Below, piece after piece: positions 34,309 through 42,816 of a stretch of DNA of 64,000 nucleotides. Every line of letters starts with the position of its first letter. The first letter of the stretch is position 1. Under the pieces are notes generated by a model, which worked only from the letters and a program-made list of their open reading frames with translations, did no database searches and was not told the DNA's origin. The stretch lies in contig NZ_ML178712.1 in NCBI RefSeq assembly GCF_004360145.1, positions 124,001 to 188,000 of the forward strand, read 5' to 3'. The DNA comes from Aliiroseovarius marinus (GTDB taxonomy: Bacteria; Pseudomonadota; Alphaproteobacteria; Rhodobacterales; Rhodobacteraceae). The position numbers and the translations under genes were made by a program.

Positions 34309-34926
34309 ATGGCTAAAAACGACATCCCCCGCCCCCGCGCTTCCGAAACCATGTGGCTTGATGCAGCGCTTGAACTTCTGGTCACGGCTGGAGTGGACGG
34401 CGTGAAGATCCTGCCGCTGGCCAAACGGCTGGGCCTGACACGCACCGGCTTCTACCACCACTTCCGCGACCGCGAGGCGTTGCTGGACGCCATGATCAAG
34501 CGGTGGGAGGACAAGAACACCGGCAATCTGGTCGCCCAATGCGCGCTTTATGCCGAGACGATCTGCGAGGCGATGTTCAATCTTCAGGATTGCTGGTTCC
34601 AAAAAGATCTGTTCGACGCACAGCTTGACCGCGCCATCCGGAACTGGGCCGACCATGATGCGGACCTGAAGCAACGGGTCGACGCCGCCGACGCCCAGCG
34701 CAAGTCCGCCATCAAGTCCATGTTTGAACGCTACGGCTTTACACCCGCGGATGCCGAGGTCCGGACCATGACCATCCTTTATACGCAGGTCGGCTATATC
34801 GCGATGGAGATCAAAGAGGACCCCACAGGCCGGATCGACCGCGTCCCCCGCTATGTCGAGCTGTTCACCGGCCAAACCCCGACCGACAGCGAGATCCGGC
34901 GTTTTCGCGCCCGGAACGGATATTGA
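34309..34926 (+). CDS. TetR-family transcriptional regulator
   Basis: A 205-residue repressor-type regulator. The N-terminal helix-turn-helix is clear (DAALELLVTAGVDGVKILPLAKRLGLTRTGFYHHFRDREALLDAMIKRW, residues about 17-64). The C-terminal ligand-binding half (MFNLQDCWFQKDLFDAQLDRAIRNWADHDADLKQRV) is TetR_C-like. It lies between the divergent methyltransferase/flavin-oxidoreductase operon and the co-directional reductive-dehalogenase-like gene. Two palindromic operators overlap its own promoter, so it likely controls the whole locus. No Shine-Dalgarno sequence is seen, consistent with leaderless translation. The ligand is unknown, presumably the substrate of the neighbouring enzymes. Confidence 0.9.
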   Translation: MAKNDIPRPRASETMWLDAALELLVTAGVDGVKILPLAKRLGLTRTGFYHHFRDREALLDAMIKRWEDKNTGNLVAQCALYAETICEAMFNLQDCWFQKDLFDAQLDRAIRNWADHDADLKQRVDAADAQRKSAIKSMFERYGFTPADAEVRTMTILYTQVGYIAMEIKEDPTGRIDRVPRYVELFTGQTPTDSEIRRFRARNGY

Positions 34927-35001
34927 ATCCAATTTTTCCCTAGCGTCTGTTTTCCATCCATGCTTTGGGTAGTCTAACACCTGAAAGACCTGACCGGACC
35001 G

Positions 35002-35018
35002 AAGGCAGCATCTGCCTT
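35002..35018 (+). promoter_or_regulatory. Palindrome upstream of the dehalogenase-like gene
   Basis: AAGGCAG-CAT-CTGCCTT is a perfect 7-bp dyad, 23 bases before the ATG at 35042 and 75 bases after the tetR stop. It differs from the tetR operators. It could be a weak terminator for tetR (no T-run follows), an operator for another regulator, or a leader hairpin. Confidence 0.4.
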
Positions 35019-35041
35019 TCCCGGCAGAATGGACGACCGAC

Positions 35042-38000
35042 ATGCGCTTGTTTTCGACCCGCAATCGGCCCGTGGATCTGGGCCCTTACCCGCTTGAACG
35101 CCTACGCCGTTGCGATACGGCACCTGGGTTAGATCAGCTTGCCCCCGATCCACATCTGTCCTTTGAACGACCCGAACGGCCCGAAAGCATCGTCAACGCG
35201 ATGGCCCCCTATCAGGCAGCCCTGGACGCGATCCGGGATGGCGAGGTCAACCGGACGCGCTCGTCTATCCCTGACGATCTGGATGAACGCGCACGACATC
35301 TGAAAGCCTTTGGCTATTTCGCAGATGCCTCGATGGTTGGCATCACGCGGCTGGACGCGGACGCGCTGCGCGACACGCCCGCCGAGAACCCCGGCATTCA
35401 GGACCTCGTCACCGCGTTAGAAACGCGCGAGGTTCGGACGCTGGCCGCTGGCATCGACACGTTGATGGCCGAGCTGAAGGAAAGCCTGTCTGCTGGCATC
35501 CGCCCCGTGTCAGGCCACACCCACGCGATTGTCTTCCTCTATGAACACCACCGCGCGCCCCGTGCGGACGAGCCGGGGGCGGAGTGGATCATGGACGCGC
35601 AGGACCACCGCGCCTGCCTTCTGTCCTCGGAAACCGCGATCGTCATCGCGAATTATCTGCGGCTTCTGGGGTATGGCGCGAAGGCCCATACCGGGGCGGC
35701 CAGCGATGTCTGGATGTCGCGGCTTGCGGTGCAGGCCGGGCTGGCATGGGCAACGCCCAAGGGTCCGCGCGCCCCGTGGCTAGGTGACCAGTTCGGCCTC
35801 GCCGTTGTCACTACCGATCTTGAGGTTGCCCCCGACCGCCCCCTTGCCCCCGAAGCAGAACAGACAAGCCTGACCGGGCTACGCTGGACGCTGGGCGTGG
35901 ACAGTGCGAAATCCGGCCTGAACCGCGATCCCTATGCGCGGCGCGACTATGCCCAAGGCCCGCTGCCCTTCGAGCGCTTAAAGCGTGTCGACCAGCCGAC
36001 CTCCTATATCGACGAAGAAAACGTCGCCCGCGTGCCGAAACGATCCGACATGTTCGCCCGCGCGCAGTTTGGCGATATGGGCAAGCATCTGCACGAAAGC
36101 TCCTCTGGCGGGATGTATGTGCGCAAGGCTGCGCCCAGCTATGCCCAACGTCGCGCGCTTGGGGTATTCACACCACTGCAAGACGGCCCTGTGACCGAGG
36201 GCACGCGCCCGACGGATGCGGAAAAGAACGCTGCCGCGCTGCGTGCCGCAAGCTATTTCCTTGGGATCGACGCGGCGGGCACCAGCCGCTGCCCCGACTG
36301 GGTCTGGTACAGCCACGACGCGACGGGGGCCGAGATCGTGCCGCCCCATCACAACGCGATTTCCATGATTGTGGATCAGGGCTTTGAAACGATGGAGGGC
36401 GCGTCCGGCGACGACTGGATCGCGGTCAGCCAATCCATGCGCGCCTATCTGCGGTTTTCCTTGATCGGCGGGGTGATCGCGCAGCAGATCCGCAACCTCG
36501 GCTACTCGGCCAAGGCGCACACGGTGATGGACGGCACGGTGCTGCAACCGCCGCTTCTGCTGCTGGCCGGGTTGGGCGAGATCAGCCGGATTGGCGAGGT
36601 TATTCTGCACCCGCTGCTTGGCCCGCGTCTGAAATCCGGCGCGGTGACAACGGACATGCCGCTGGCCCATGATAGGCCGATTGATTTCGGCCTGCAGCGC
36701 TTCTGCGAAAGCTGCAATAAATGCGCGCGGGAGTGTCCCTCGGGCGCGATCACCGCCGGGCCGAAGAAGATGTTCAACGGCTATGAGATTTGGAAATCCG
36801 ACAGCCAGAAATGCACCACCTACCGCGTGACCCAGCCGGGCGGCGCGATGTGTGGACGTTGCATGAAGACATGCCCGTGGAACCTTGAGGGGCTGTTTGC
36901 CCAGACGCCGTTCCGCTGGGCGGCCTCGAACCTGCCGGGTGCGGCGCCTGTCTTGGCGAAGCTCGACGATGCCGTCGGCAATGGCGGTCTGAACGAGGTC
37001 AAGAAATGGTGGTGGGATTTGGAGCTTGGCGAGGATGGTGGATACCACGCCCCCAAGCAGCCCACGAACCGCCGCGACCTTCAGCGCGAGATTGATCTGA
37101 AGCCCGAGGATCAGACGCTTGCGACCTACCCCGCGCCGCTGGCCCCGCCACCCTATCCCTATCCGTTCCCGATGGATCGCGAAGCGGGGATTGCGGCATA
37201 TGAGGCGATGATCTCGGCCAAGGAGTACCGCGAGCGGAAAGCGCGGGGGGACCTGTCGATGGTCCACCGCTATGTGGTGCCGGATGACAGCCCGGTCCTG
37301 CAGCTGACCCTGTCGAAGGTCGAGCAGATGACGCCCGGCGTTACGAAATACGAGCTATCCACGCTGGACGGGTCCGAGCTGCCCGCTTGGACCGCCGGGG
37401 CGCATCTGGATGTGCTCGTCTCGCCCGATTTTCTGCGGCAGTATTCGCTGTCTGGTGATCCCGCAGACCGCAGCCGCTATCAGATCGGTGTGCTGCGCGA
37501 AGAGGATGGGCGCGGCGGGTCGGCCTTGCTGCATCGGATCTTCACCGAGGGGCGGAAGGTCTTCGTCTCGAAACCCATCAACCATTTCGAACTGGTCGAG
37601 GATGCGCCCAAGACCTTCCTGATGGGCGGTGGGATCGGCATCACCCCGATGATCGCTTTCGCGCACCGCCTGCACGCGCTTGGCGCCGATTTCGCACTGC
37701 ACTACTCGGCCAGCAGCCGGAAGGATGCGGGGTATCTAGACGATCTGGCGGCGATGCCGTGGGCGGATAAGGTGCATCTGCATTTCTCGGACGAAGGCTC
37801 GCGCGCGGATTTCGATGCGGTGTTCGCAGACGCCCCCGACGGTGCCCATATCTACGCCTGTGGTGCGGATCGCTACATGGATGCGGTGATGCAGGCGGCG
37901 GAGCGCCAAGGCATCCCCGAGGACGCGCGGCATCTGGAATATTTCAGCGTGCCCGAGCAGCCGGATTATGAAAACCACCCCTTCACCCTGCGCCTGAAAG

Positions 38001-38239
38001 ATGGTCGCAGGATCGCGGTCTCGGAAGATCAGACTGCGGCGGATGCGTTGAACGCGGCGGGGTTCCATGTGGACGTCAAATGCTCGGACGGGATTTGCGG
38101 CGTGTGTAAATGTGGTGTGCTGTCGGGCGATGTTGAACACCGCGACTTCGTCCTCTCGAACGCCCAGCGCGAGGGCGCGATGATCCTGTGCCAAAGCCGG
38201 GCGAAAGACGCGGACGGAGAGATTGCGCTGGATTTGTGA
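35042..38239 (+). CDS. Self-sufficient reductive-dehalogenase-like protein fused to an FMN/NAD/[2Fe-2S] reductase
   Basis: A 1065-residue cytosolic multidomain enzyme (no Tat or Sec signal). Residues about 80-280 are a degenerate copy of the cobalamin domain (LLGYGAKAHT...GLAVVTTDLEVAPDRPL). Residues about 390-550 are the RdhA-type cobalamin domain (NLGYSAKAHT...AGLGEISRIGE...GAVTTDMPLAHDRPI). Two ferredoxin-like [4Fe-4S] motifs follow (Cys555/558/561/565; Cys591/604/607/611). From about 740 there is a phthalate-dioxygenase-reductase-type module: FMN site RQYSL (about 799), NAD site GGGIGITP (about 862-869) and a plant-type [2Fe-2S] with Cys1014/1019/1022/1050. BhbA and NpRdhA have this architecture and reductively remove halogens from phenols. 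Lys491 and Arg553 are plausible equivalents of NpRdhA Lys488/Arg552 (from memory). The true substrate is not known. Confidence 0.88.
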   Translation: MRLFSTRNRPVDLGPYPLERLRRCDTAPGLDQLAPDPHLSFERPERPESIVNAMAPYQAALDAIRDGEVNRTRSSIPDDLDERARHLKAFGYFADASMVGITRLDADALRDTPAENPGIQDLVTALETREVRTLAAGIDTLMAELKESLSAGIRPVSGHTHAIVFLYEHHRAPRADEPGAEWIMDAQDHRACLLSSETAIVIANYLRLLGYGAKAHTGAASDVWMSRLAVQAGLAWATPKGPRAPWLGDQFGLAVVTTDLEVAPDRPLAPEAEQTSLTGLRWTLGVDSAKSGLNRDPYARRDYAQGPLPFERLKRVDQPTSYIDEENVARVPKRSDMFARAQFGDMGKHLHESSSGGMYVRKAAPSYAQRRALGVFTPLQDGPVTEGTRPTDAEKNAAALRAASYFLGIDAAGTSRCPDWVWYSHDATGAEIVPPHHNAISMIVDQGFETMEGASGDDWIAVSQSMRAYLRFSLIGGVIAQQIRNLGYSAKAHTVMDGTVLQPPLLLLAGLGEISRIGEVILHPLLGPRLKSGAVTTDMPLAHDRPIDFGLQRFCESCNKCARECPSGAITAGPKKMFNGYEIWKSDSQKCTTYRVTQPGGAMCGRCMKTCPWNLEGLFAQTPFRWAASNLPGAAPVLAKLDDAVGNGGLNEVKKWWWDLELGEDGGYHAPKQPTNRRDLQREIDLKPEDQTLATYPAPLAPPPYPYPFPMDREAGIAAYEAMISAKEYRERKARGDLSMVHRYVVPDDSPVLQLTLSKVEQMTPGVTKYELSTLDGSELPAWTAGAHLDVLVSPDFLRQYSLSGDPADRSRYQIGVLREEDGRGGSALLHRIFTEGRKVFVSKPINHFELVEDAPKTFLMGGGIGITPMIAFAHRLHALGADFALHYSASSRKDAGYLDDLAAMPWADKVHLHFSDEGSRADFDAVFADAPDGAHIYACGADRYMDAVMQAAERQGIPEDARHLEYFSVPEQPDYENHPFTLRLKDGRRIAVSEDQTAADALNAAGFHVDVKCSDGICGVCKCGVLSGDVEHRDFVLSNAQREGAMILCQSRAKDADGEIALDL

Positions 38240-38332
38240 CCTCACGCGCCCCTCACAGAAACGTCATCTGAACCGGTGATCCGGACCCAAAAGCCCCCCG
38301 TACTCCTTGTATCTGACAACAAGGAGATCAAC

Positions 38333-38818
38333 ATGCTTCGTCGTACTTTCATCGCCGTCACCGCAGCCGCAGCCTTTGCTGCCCCGGCCTTTGCCGATGA
38401 TCATTCCAAAGACATCGTCGACACCGCCGTCGGCGCAGGCAGTTTCACCACTCTGGTCGCAGCCGTGCAGGTCGCGGGTCTGGTCGACACCCTGAAGGGC
38501 GACGGTCCCTTCACCGTCTTCGCCCCTACCGATGACGCGTTTGCCGCCCTGCCCGAAGGCACGGTCGAAACGCTGCTGATGCCGGAAAACAAGGACAAGC
38601 TGGTGTCGATCCTGACCTACCACGTGGTCCCCGGCAAAGTGATGTCCGGCGACCTGTCGGACGGCATGATGGCCGCCACGGTGCAAGGTGCTGAGGTCAA
38701 AATCGGCACCATGTCGGGCGTGACCGTACAGGGCGCGAACGTCACCGCCGCCGACATTGAAGCCTCGAATGGTGTGATCCATGTGATCGACGCTGTGATC
38801 CTGCCGCCGGAAAGCTAA
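38333..38818 (+). CDS. Secreted fasciclin (FAS1) domain protein
   Basis: A 161-residue exported protein: Sec signal peptide ([21 protein letters not shown], then DDHSKD) followed by one FAS1 domain. The domain's two signatures are visible, [25 protein letters not shown] and the C-terminal [26 protein letters not shown]1 proteins mediate adhesion or surface interactions; a specific role is not evident. AAGGAG lies 6 bases before the ATG at 38333. The gene is monocistronic, with a good intrinsic terminator 30 bases after its stop. Confidence 0.92.
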   Translation: MLRRTFIAVTAAAAFAAPAFADDHSKDIVDTAVGAGSFTTLVAAVQVAGLVDTLKGDGPFTVFAPTDDAFAALPEGTVETLLMPENKDKLVSILTYHVVPGKVMSGDLSDGMMAATVQGAEVKIGTMSGVTVQGANVTAADIEASNGVIHVIDAVILPPES

Positions 38819-38847
38819 AGCTAACTTCCCCAAACTCCACGGCAGGT

Positions 38848-38876
38848 AAGGGGTCGCGTCATGCGGCCCCTTTTCC
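38848..38876 (+). terminator. Intrinsic terminator after the fasciclin gene
   Basis: AAGGGGTCGC-GTCAT-GCGGCCCCTT forms a 10-bp stem (one G-T pair) with a 5-base loop, followed by TTCC. It lies between the fasciclin gene and the convergent histidine kinase, 12 bases from the kinase stop, and could serve both. Confidence 0.8.
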
Positions 38877-38887
38877 TTGCGCGCAGC

Positions 38888-40270
38888 TTACTGCGCGATG
38901 TCGCGCGGCAGGGTGATCAGGAAGGCGGTGCCGGTGTCGTCGGTGCGCTCCAGTTCCAAGGTCCCGCCATGCCCGCGCACCAGCTCGGCGGAAATCGCCA
39001 TGCCAAGCCCCGATCCGCCCTTTCGGTTGGTGCCCGCAAACGGCTGGAACAGATGATCTTGCGAGGATTTCGGCAGCCCCGGCCCGGTATCCACCACGCG
39101 GATCTGCCAGTCGGTTTCGGTCTCAGAAGCCTGCAACGCAATCTCACCGGGTTTGCCCGACGCCACGATCGCCTGACGCGCGTTGCGCACAAGGTTTGAG
39201 AGCACGCGATAGAGCTGCTCGGGATCGGCGCGCAGGGTCAAACCGGCGGGAATATCCTCGGCAAAGGACAGGTCGTGATCACCTGCCGACAGGCGCTCGC
39301 TTTCGATGATGTCGGCGGTTAGCTCGGCCAGATTGAAACGGTTCATGGTCGGCGCGGGCTCTTCCGCCTTGCCGAAGGCCAGCGTGTTTTCGCACAGGCT
39401 GACCGCGCGGGTGATCGAGTTCACCAGCTTTGGCACAACGCGCTTCACCATCGGGTCTTCACTGCTTTCCATCCGGTCTGCAAACAACTGCGCGGTGGTC
39501 AACACGTTGCGCAGGTCATGGCTGATCCGGGCAACGGCACCACCCAGTTGCGCCAGTCGCTCTTTCTGCTTCAGGGCGCCGGTCAGATCGGTTTGCAGAC
39601 TGCGCAGGGTGACTTCCGCTTCACGCAGCTCGGTCACGCTGGTGGCGGGCGAGATAATCCGCCGCGCGTCTTCGGGATCAGCGGCATAGGCTTTCATGTT
39701 GCCCACGACGCCCTTGATCGGGCGCACGATCACGCGCTGCACCGCTAGGAACAACAAAAGCGCAGTGATGACCGAGATAACGGCGGACAGCAGAAGGATG
39801 TTCACCCCATAATCGATCATCGCGGCGCGCAGCTTGGCGGTCCACATGGTGACCTCGATCACCAGACCGCCCTCGCGCACCGGGTCACCGATGACGCGGA
39901 TCACCTCGGGTTCGGGATTGAACAGACGCATCATCGCGTCACGGATCAGGGTCATCGCTGACGCGTCGCGCAGATCATAGTCGTGAGTGACCGCACCGGG
40001 CGGGGTCGAGGACAACATCAGCTCGCGCATTTCGTCACGGCGCAGAACGACATTATAGACCTCGGCATTCTCCAGAAGTTCCGCTTCCAGCTCTGGCGCG
40101 ATCATGTCGTCGGCAAGCAGCGCAAGCGACGCGATCTGCGCGCGTTCCAGACGGTCTTGCAGATAATCCGCCCGAAAGCGCGCGACCGAGGGCACGAAGA
40201 TCAAAATCTCGGCCAGCATGACGAACAGGGTCGTCAGGATCAGGAAACGGCCGGAAAGAGTATTGAACAC
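38888..40270 (-). CDS. Orphan membrane sensor histidine kinase
   Basis: A 460-residue two-component sensor. It has two membrane helices (ILTTLFVMLAEILIFVPSV near residues 10-28; GVNILLLSAVISVITALLLFLAV near 155-177) framing a periplasmic sensor of about 125 residues, then a HAMP-like linker. The phosphoacceptor is in ARISHDLRNVLTTAQLFA (His near residue 250). The ATPase domain shows NLVRNARQAI (N box), VVDTGPGLP (G1) and GGSGLGMAIS (G2). No response regulator is adjacent on either side, so its partner must be elsewhere. It may be transcribed with the flavoprotein gene upstream (gap 22 bases). Signal unknown. Confidence 0.9.
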   Translation of the reverse strand: MFNTLSGRFLILTTLFVMLAEILIFVPSVARFRADYLQDRLERAQIASLALLADDMIAPELEAELLENAEVYNVVLRRDEMRELMLSSTPPGAVTHDYDLRDASAMTLIRDAMMRLFNPEPEVIRVIGDPVREGGLVIEVTMWTAKLRAAMIDYGVNILLLSAVISVITALLLFLAVQRVIVRPIKGVVGNMKAYAADPEDARRIISPATSVTELREAEVTLRSLQTDLTGALKQKERLAQLGGAVARISHDLRNVLTTAQLFADRMESSEDPMVKRVVPKLVNSITRAVSLCENTLAFGKAEEPAPTMNRFNLAELTADIIESERLSAGDHDLSFAEDIPAGLTLRADPEQLYRVLSNLVRNARQAIVASGKPGEIALQASETETDWQIRVVDTGPGLPKSSQDHLFQPFAGTNRKGGSGLGMAISAELVRGHGGTLELERTDDTGTAFLITLPRDIAQ

Positions 40271-40292
40271 CTGCGCGCCCTCGTCGGTTCGG

Positions 40293-41663
40293 TTACGGGA
40301 TGAATTTCTGAACGAAGCCTACCACCCGTTTGACCGTAGGATTATCAAAAAGTCGAGGCGAGAAATAGGCCCCCGCCGCCCGCTTGCTGATTTCCGCCAT
40401 GGTGGGATAGGGGGCAACCATGCCTGCGATCTGCCCCATTTTCAAACGGTTGGCGATGGCCAGCGCCCAGAGCGTGATCATCTCGCCCGCGCCGGGGCCG
40501 ACGATGGACACGCCGACCGGGCGGCCTTTCACGATCATCACCTTGATCAGCCCCTTGGCCTGCTGGGTCGCGATGGCGCGGTCATTTCCGGCAAAGTCGA
40601 AGCGGGCCACTTCCAGCTTGTCGCCGTGGGTCTTGCGCGCTTCATCTTCGGTCAGACCGATCTGGGCGAGTTCCGGCGCAGTATAGGTCGCCCACGGAAT
40701 GTGGTCGGTGCGTTGTTTCGAAGGTAGGCCAAATAGCATTGAGCGGATGATGACGCCCGCATGGTAGCCCGCAACATGGGTAAATTGCAGCCCGCCCGCT
40801 ACGTCTCCGATCGCATAGACCTTTTTGTTGGTGGTGCGCAGGCTGGCATCGACCTTGATGCCCGCGCGGGTGGGTTCGATCCCGGCGACCTCTAGGTTCA
40901 GTTTATCAGTGTTCGGCTTGCGCCCGACGGCCATCAGCAAATGGGTGCCTTTGAAGACGCGGCCATCCTTGACCTCGACCTCAATCGCGCCAGCTTCGCC
41001 ACGAATTTCGGCGGCGAGCGCCTCTTCTTCGATGGCAATGCCTTCCGCGCGGAGTGCCTCTAATACATGCGCGGCCATTTCGGGATCATCCCGGCCCAGC
41101 GCCTTGGCACCTTCGATCACGGTGACCTCGCAGCCCAGACGGCGATGCGCCTGCGCCATTTCCAGCCCGATGGGGCCGCCGCCGATGATCAGCAGGTGGT
41201 CGGGTTTGTCTTTCAGTTCGAAAATCGTCTCGTTTGTCTCGTAAGGCACGTTCTCGATGCCCGGAATGGGGGGCACGAAGGGCGAGGAGCCGGTTGAAAT
41301 CACAAAACGCCGTGCCTCGATGATGTATTCCCCCGCCTGCACTTCCTTGGGCGAGATGAATTGGCCGTATTCGGTGATGACACGCACGCCCAGCCCCTCA
41401 AACCGCTCGACCGAATCGTGGGGTTCGATGGTGGCGATGGTTTGACGTACGTGGTCATGCGCGTCGTCCCACCCCATTGCGGTCTTGCCTGCATGCAGTA
41501 AAGCCTTTGAGGGAACACAACCATAGTTTAGGCAATCCCCGCCCATCTTGTGGCCTTCCAGAAGCACCACCGAGGCCCCCATCTGCACAGCCCCTGCCGC
41601 CACCGACAGCCCACCCGAGCCTGCACCGATGATGCAGACATCCGTCTTGATACGTTCTGCCAT
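40293..41663 (-). CDS. Mercuric-reductase-like pyridine nucleotide-disulfide oxidoreductase
   Basis: A 456-residue FAD/NAD(P) flavoenzyme of the dihydrolipoamide dehydrogenase/MerA/SthA class. It has the N-terminal FAD motif VCIIGAGSGGLSVAAGA and the redox disulfide GGDCLNYGCVPSK (Cys44/Cys49). The NAD motif is LLIIGGGPIGLEMA and the second FAD motif is VYAIGDVAGG. The C-terminal dimer interface is present, but the MerA C-terminal Cys pair and N-terminal HMA domain are absent, so mercury reduction is unlikely. It is 1 base from the TVP38 gene; such pairs are common in proteobacteria. Physiological substrate unknown. Confidence 0.87.
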   Translation of the reverse strand: MAERIKTDVCIIGAGSGGLSVAAGAVQMGASVVLLEGHKMGGDCLNYGCVPSKALLHAGKTAMGWDDAHDHVRQTIATIEPHDSVERFEGLGVRVITEYGQFISPKEVQAGEYIIEARRFVISTGSSPFVPPIPGIENVPYETNETIFELKDKPDHLLIIGGGPIGLEMAQAHRRLGCEVTVIEGAKALGRDDPEMAAHVLEALRAEGIAIEEEALAAEIRGEAGAIEVEVKDGRVFKGTHLLMAVGRKPNTDKLNLEVAGIEPTRAGIKVDASLRTTNKKVYAIGDVAGGLQFTHVAGYHAGVIIRSMLFGLPSKQRTDHIPWATYTAPELAQIGLTEDEARKTHGDKLEVARFDFAGNDRAIATQQAKGLIKVMIVKGRPVGVSIVGPGAGEMITLWALAIANRLKMGQIAGMVAPYPTMAEISKRAAGAYFSPRLFDNPTVKRVVGFVQKFIP

Positions 41664-41664
41664 G

Positions 41665-42408
41665 TCAGGCGTCCTTCTTGAAAAGTTTCAGCACCATCGG
41701 CAGGGCGGCCAGCGCGGCCAGTCCCAGCATGGGCAACAGGATGTGGGGTTCAAAGATGATGCCCAGATCCGGGGTTTCGCCGCGGGCAAAAACCTCGCCC
41801 AGACCTGCACCGACCGAGGTGTAGACCAGCCCGCCGGGAATGATTCCCAGGAAGGTCGAGATGACAAAGCGGTGCAGCGGAACGCCGACCAGCGCGGGAA
41901 TCAGGTTGGCCACGAAAAAGGGCACAGCGGGCACCAAGCGGATCAGGAACAGAACGGACCATTGGTTTTCGTCGATCCCGTCCTTGATGTTCTTCACCGC
42001 GCCCTCGCTGCCTTCCATCTTAGCGGCGAGCTTTTCGCCCAGCCCCCAGCGGGCGGCCAGAAAGATGATCGTGGCGCCGATCGTGGCCGCCGTCACGTTG
42101 AACAGCACGCCGGGGAAGGTCGCGAACAAAAAGCCCCCGGTCAGGGTCGCAATGGTCGCACCGGGCAGCGAAAAGCCGACGATGACCACATAGGCGGCAA
42201 TGAAAACGCCGACTGTCAGCAGATAATTGGCATCCCGAAACGCCAACAGCGCCTCGCGATTCTGCGCCAAGGTCTCGAAGCTGAGGTAATCGCGCAGGGT
42301 AAAGGCACCGATCACGGCCACAGCGAGGATCGCAATCAAGGGCAAACGGCGTAGCAGCGCGTTCTGTTCAGGCTTCGACATGTTCGTGTCGGGGTCGGTC
42401 ATCATCAT
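41665..42408 (-). CDS. TVP38/TMEM64 family membrane protein
   Basis: A 247-residue integral-membrane protein of the DedA-related TVP38/TMEM64 (SNARE-associated) family. It has about six helices and the core VVIVGFSLPGATIATLTGGFLFATFPGVLFNVTAATIGATIIF. The second conserved block is FLIRLVPAVPFFVANLIPALVGVPLHRFVISTFLGIIPGGLVY. DedA/TVP38 proteins are tied to lipid translocation and envelope homeostasis. Three ATGs in a row at 42408/42405/42402 leave the start uncertain by two codons; GGAAAG precedes them. It is coupled to the flavoprotein gene, suggesting a shared role. Confidence 0.9.
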   Translation of the reverse strand: MMMTDPDTNMSKPEQNALLRRLPLIAILAVAVIGAFTLRDYLSFETLAQNREALLAFRDANYLLTVGVFIAAYVVIVGFSLPGATIATLTGGFLFATFPGVLFNVTAATIGATIIFLAARWGLGEKLAAKMEGSEGAVKNIKDGIDENQWSVLFLIRLVPAVPFFVANLIPALVGVPLHRFVISTFLGIIPGGLVYTSVGAGLGEVFARGETPDLGIIFEPHILLPMLGLAALAALPMVLKLFKKDA

Positions 42409-42572
42409 CGGTCTTTCCGGTCAATGCAGCAGGGTCGCAGCTGTGCCGCGGTGGTTGTCTGCAACATGAGCGCAATCGCCCGACTTGCCCACCCACCTCA
42501 CGCTTGCTTGAACAGGGGTGAAGAAATCGCATAGAGATGTAACAAAAGGGGCGAAAATATTTCATCAGGCAT

Positions 42573-42601
42573 TTGACTTGCCCCCAATTGCCCCCTATAG
42601 A
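42573..42601 (+). promoter_or_regulatory. Sigma-70 promoter of the rpmH-rnpA operon
   Basis: TTGACT (42573-42578) and TATAGA (42596-42601) are separated by exactly 17 bases. This is the clearest housekeeping promoter in the window. The predicted start near 42608 gives a leader of about 57 bases ahead of rpmH. Confidence 0.8.
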
Positions 42602-42664
42602 CCGGGCTTCGAATGACACACGCTCCGAATCCACCGGGATTGGGGGCCTAAACGGAGACGGGCG

Positions 42665-42799
42665 ATGAAACGCACTTACCAACCTTCGAACCTGGTTCGC
42701 AAACGCCGCCACGGCTTTCGCTCGCGCATGGCTACCAAAGCCGGTCGCAAGATCCTGAACGCCCGCCGCGTACGTGGCCGGAAGTCGCTGAGCGCATAA
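42665..42799 (+). CDS. rpmH: 50S ribosomal protein L34
   Basis: A 44-residue, strongly basic ribosomal protein with the invariant family sequence: [18 protein letters not shown] at the N-terminus, [14 protein letters not shown] in the middle and RKSLSA at the end. GGAGACGGGCG lies upstream. It is the first gene of the rpmH-rnpA-yidD unit, 17 bases before rnpA, behind a strong sigma-70 promoter. It is too short to be found by length-based gene calling but is unmistakable. Confidence 0.98.
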   Translation: MKRTYQPSNLVRKRRHGFRSRMATKAGRKILNARRVRGRKSLSA

Positions 42800-42816
42800 G
42801 CGCTGGGGCCGCAGGC

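Noticed and set aside
35042-38239. Organohalide-respiration enzyme
   Set aside because: There is no twin-arginine signal and no RdhB membrane anchor gene nearby, and the protein carries its own NAD-linked reductase. A cytosolic catabolic role fits better.
40293-41663. Mercury-resistance operon
   Set aside because: The flavoenzyme lacks the MerA C-terminal cysteines and HMA domain, and no merR, merT or merP is adjacent.
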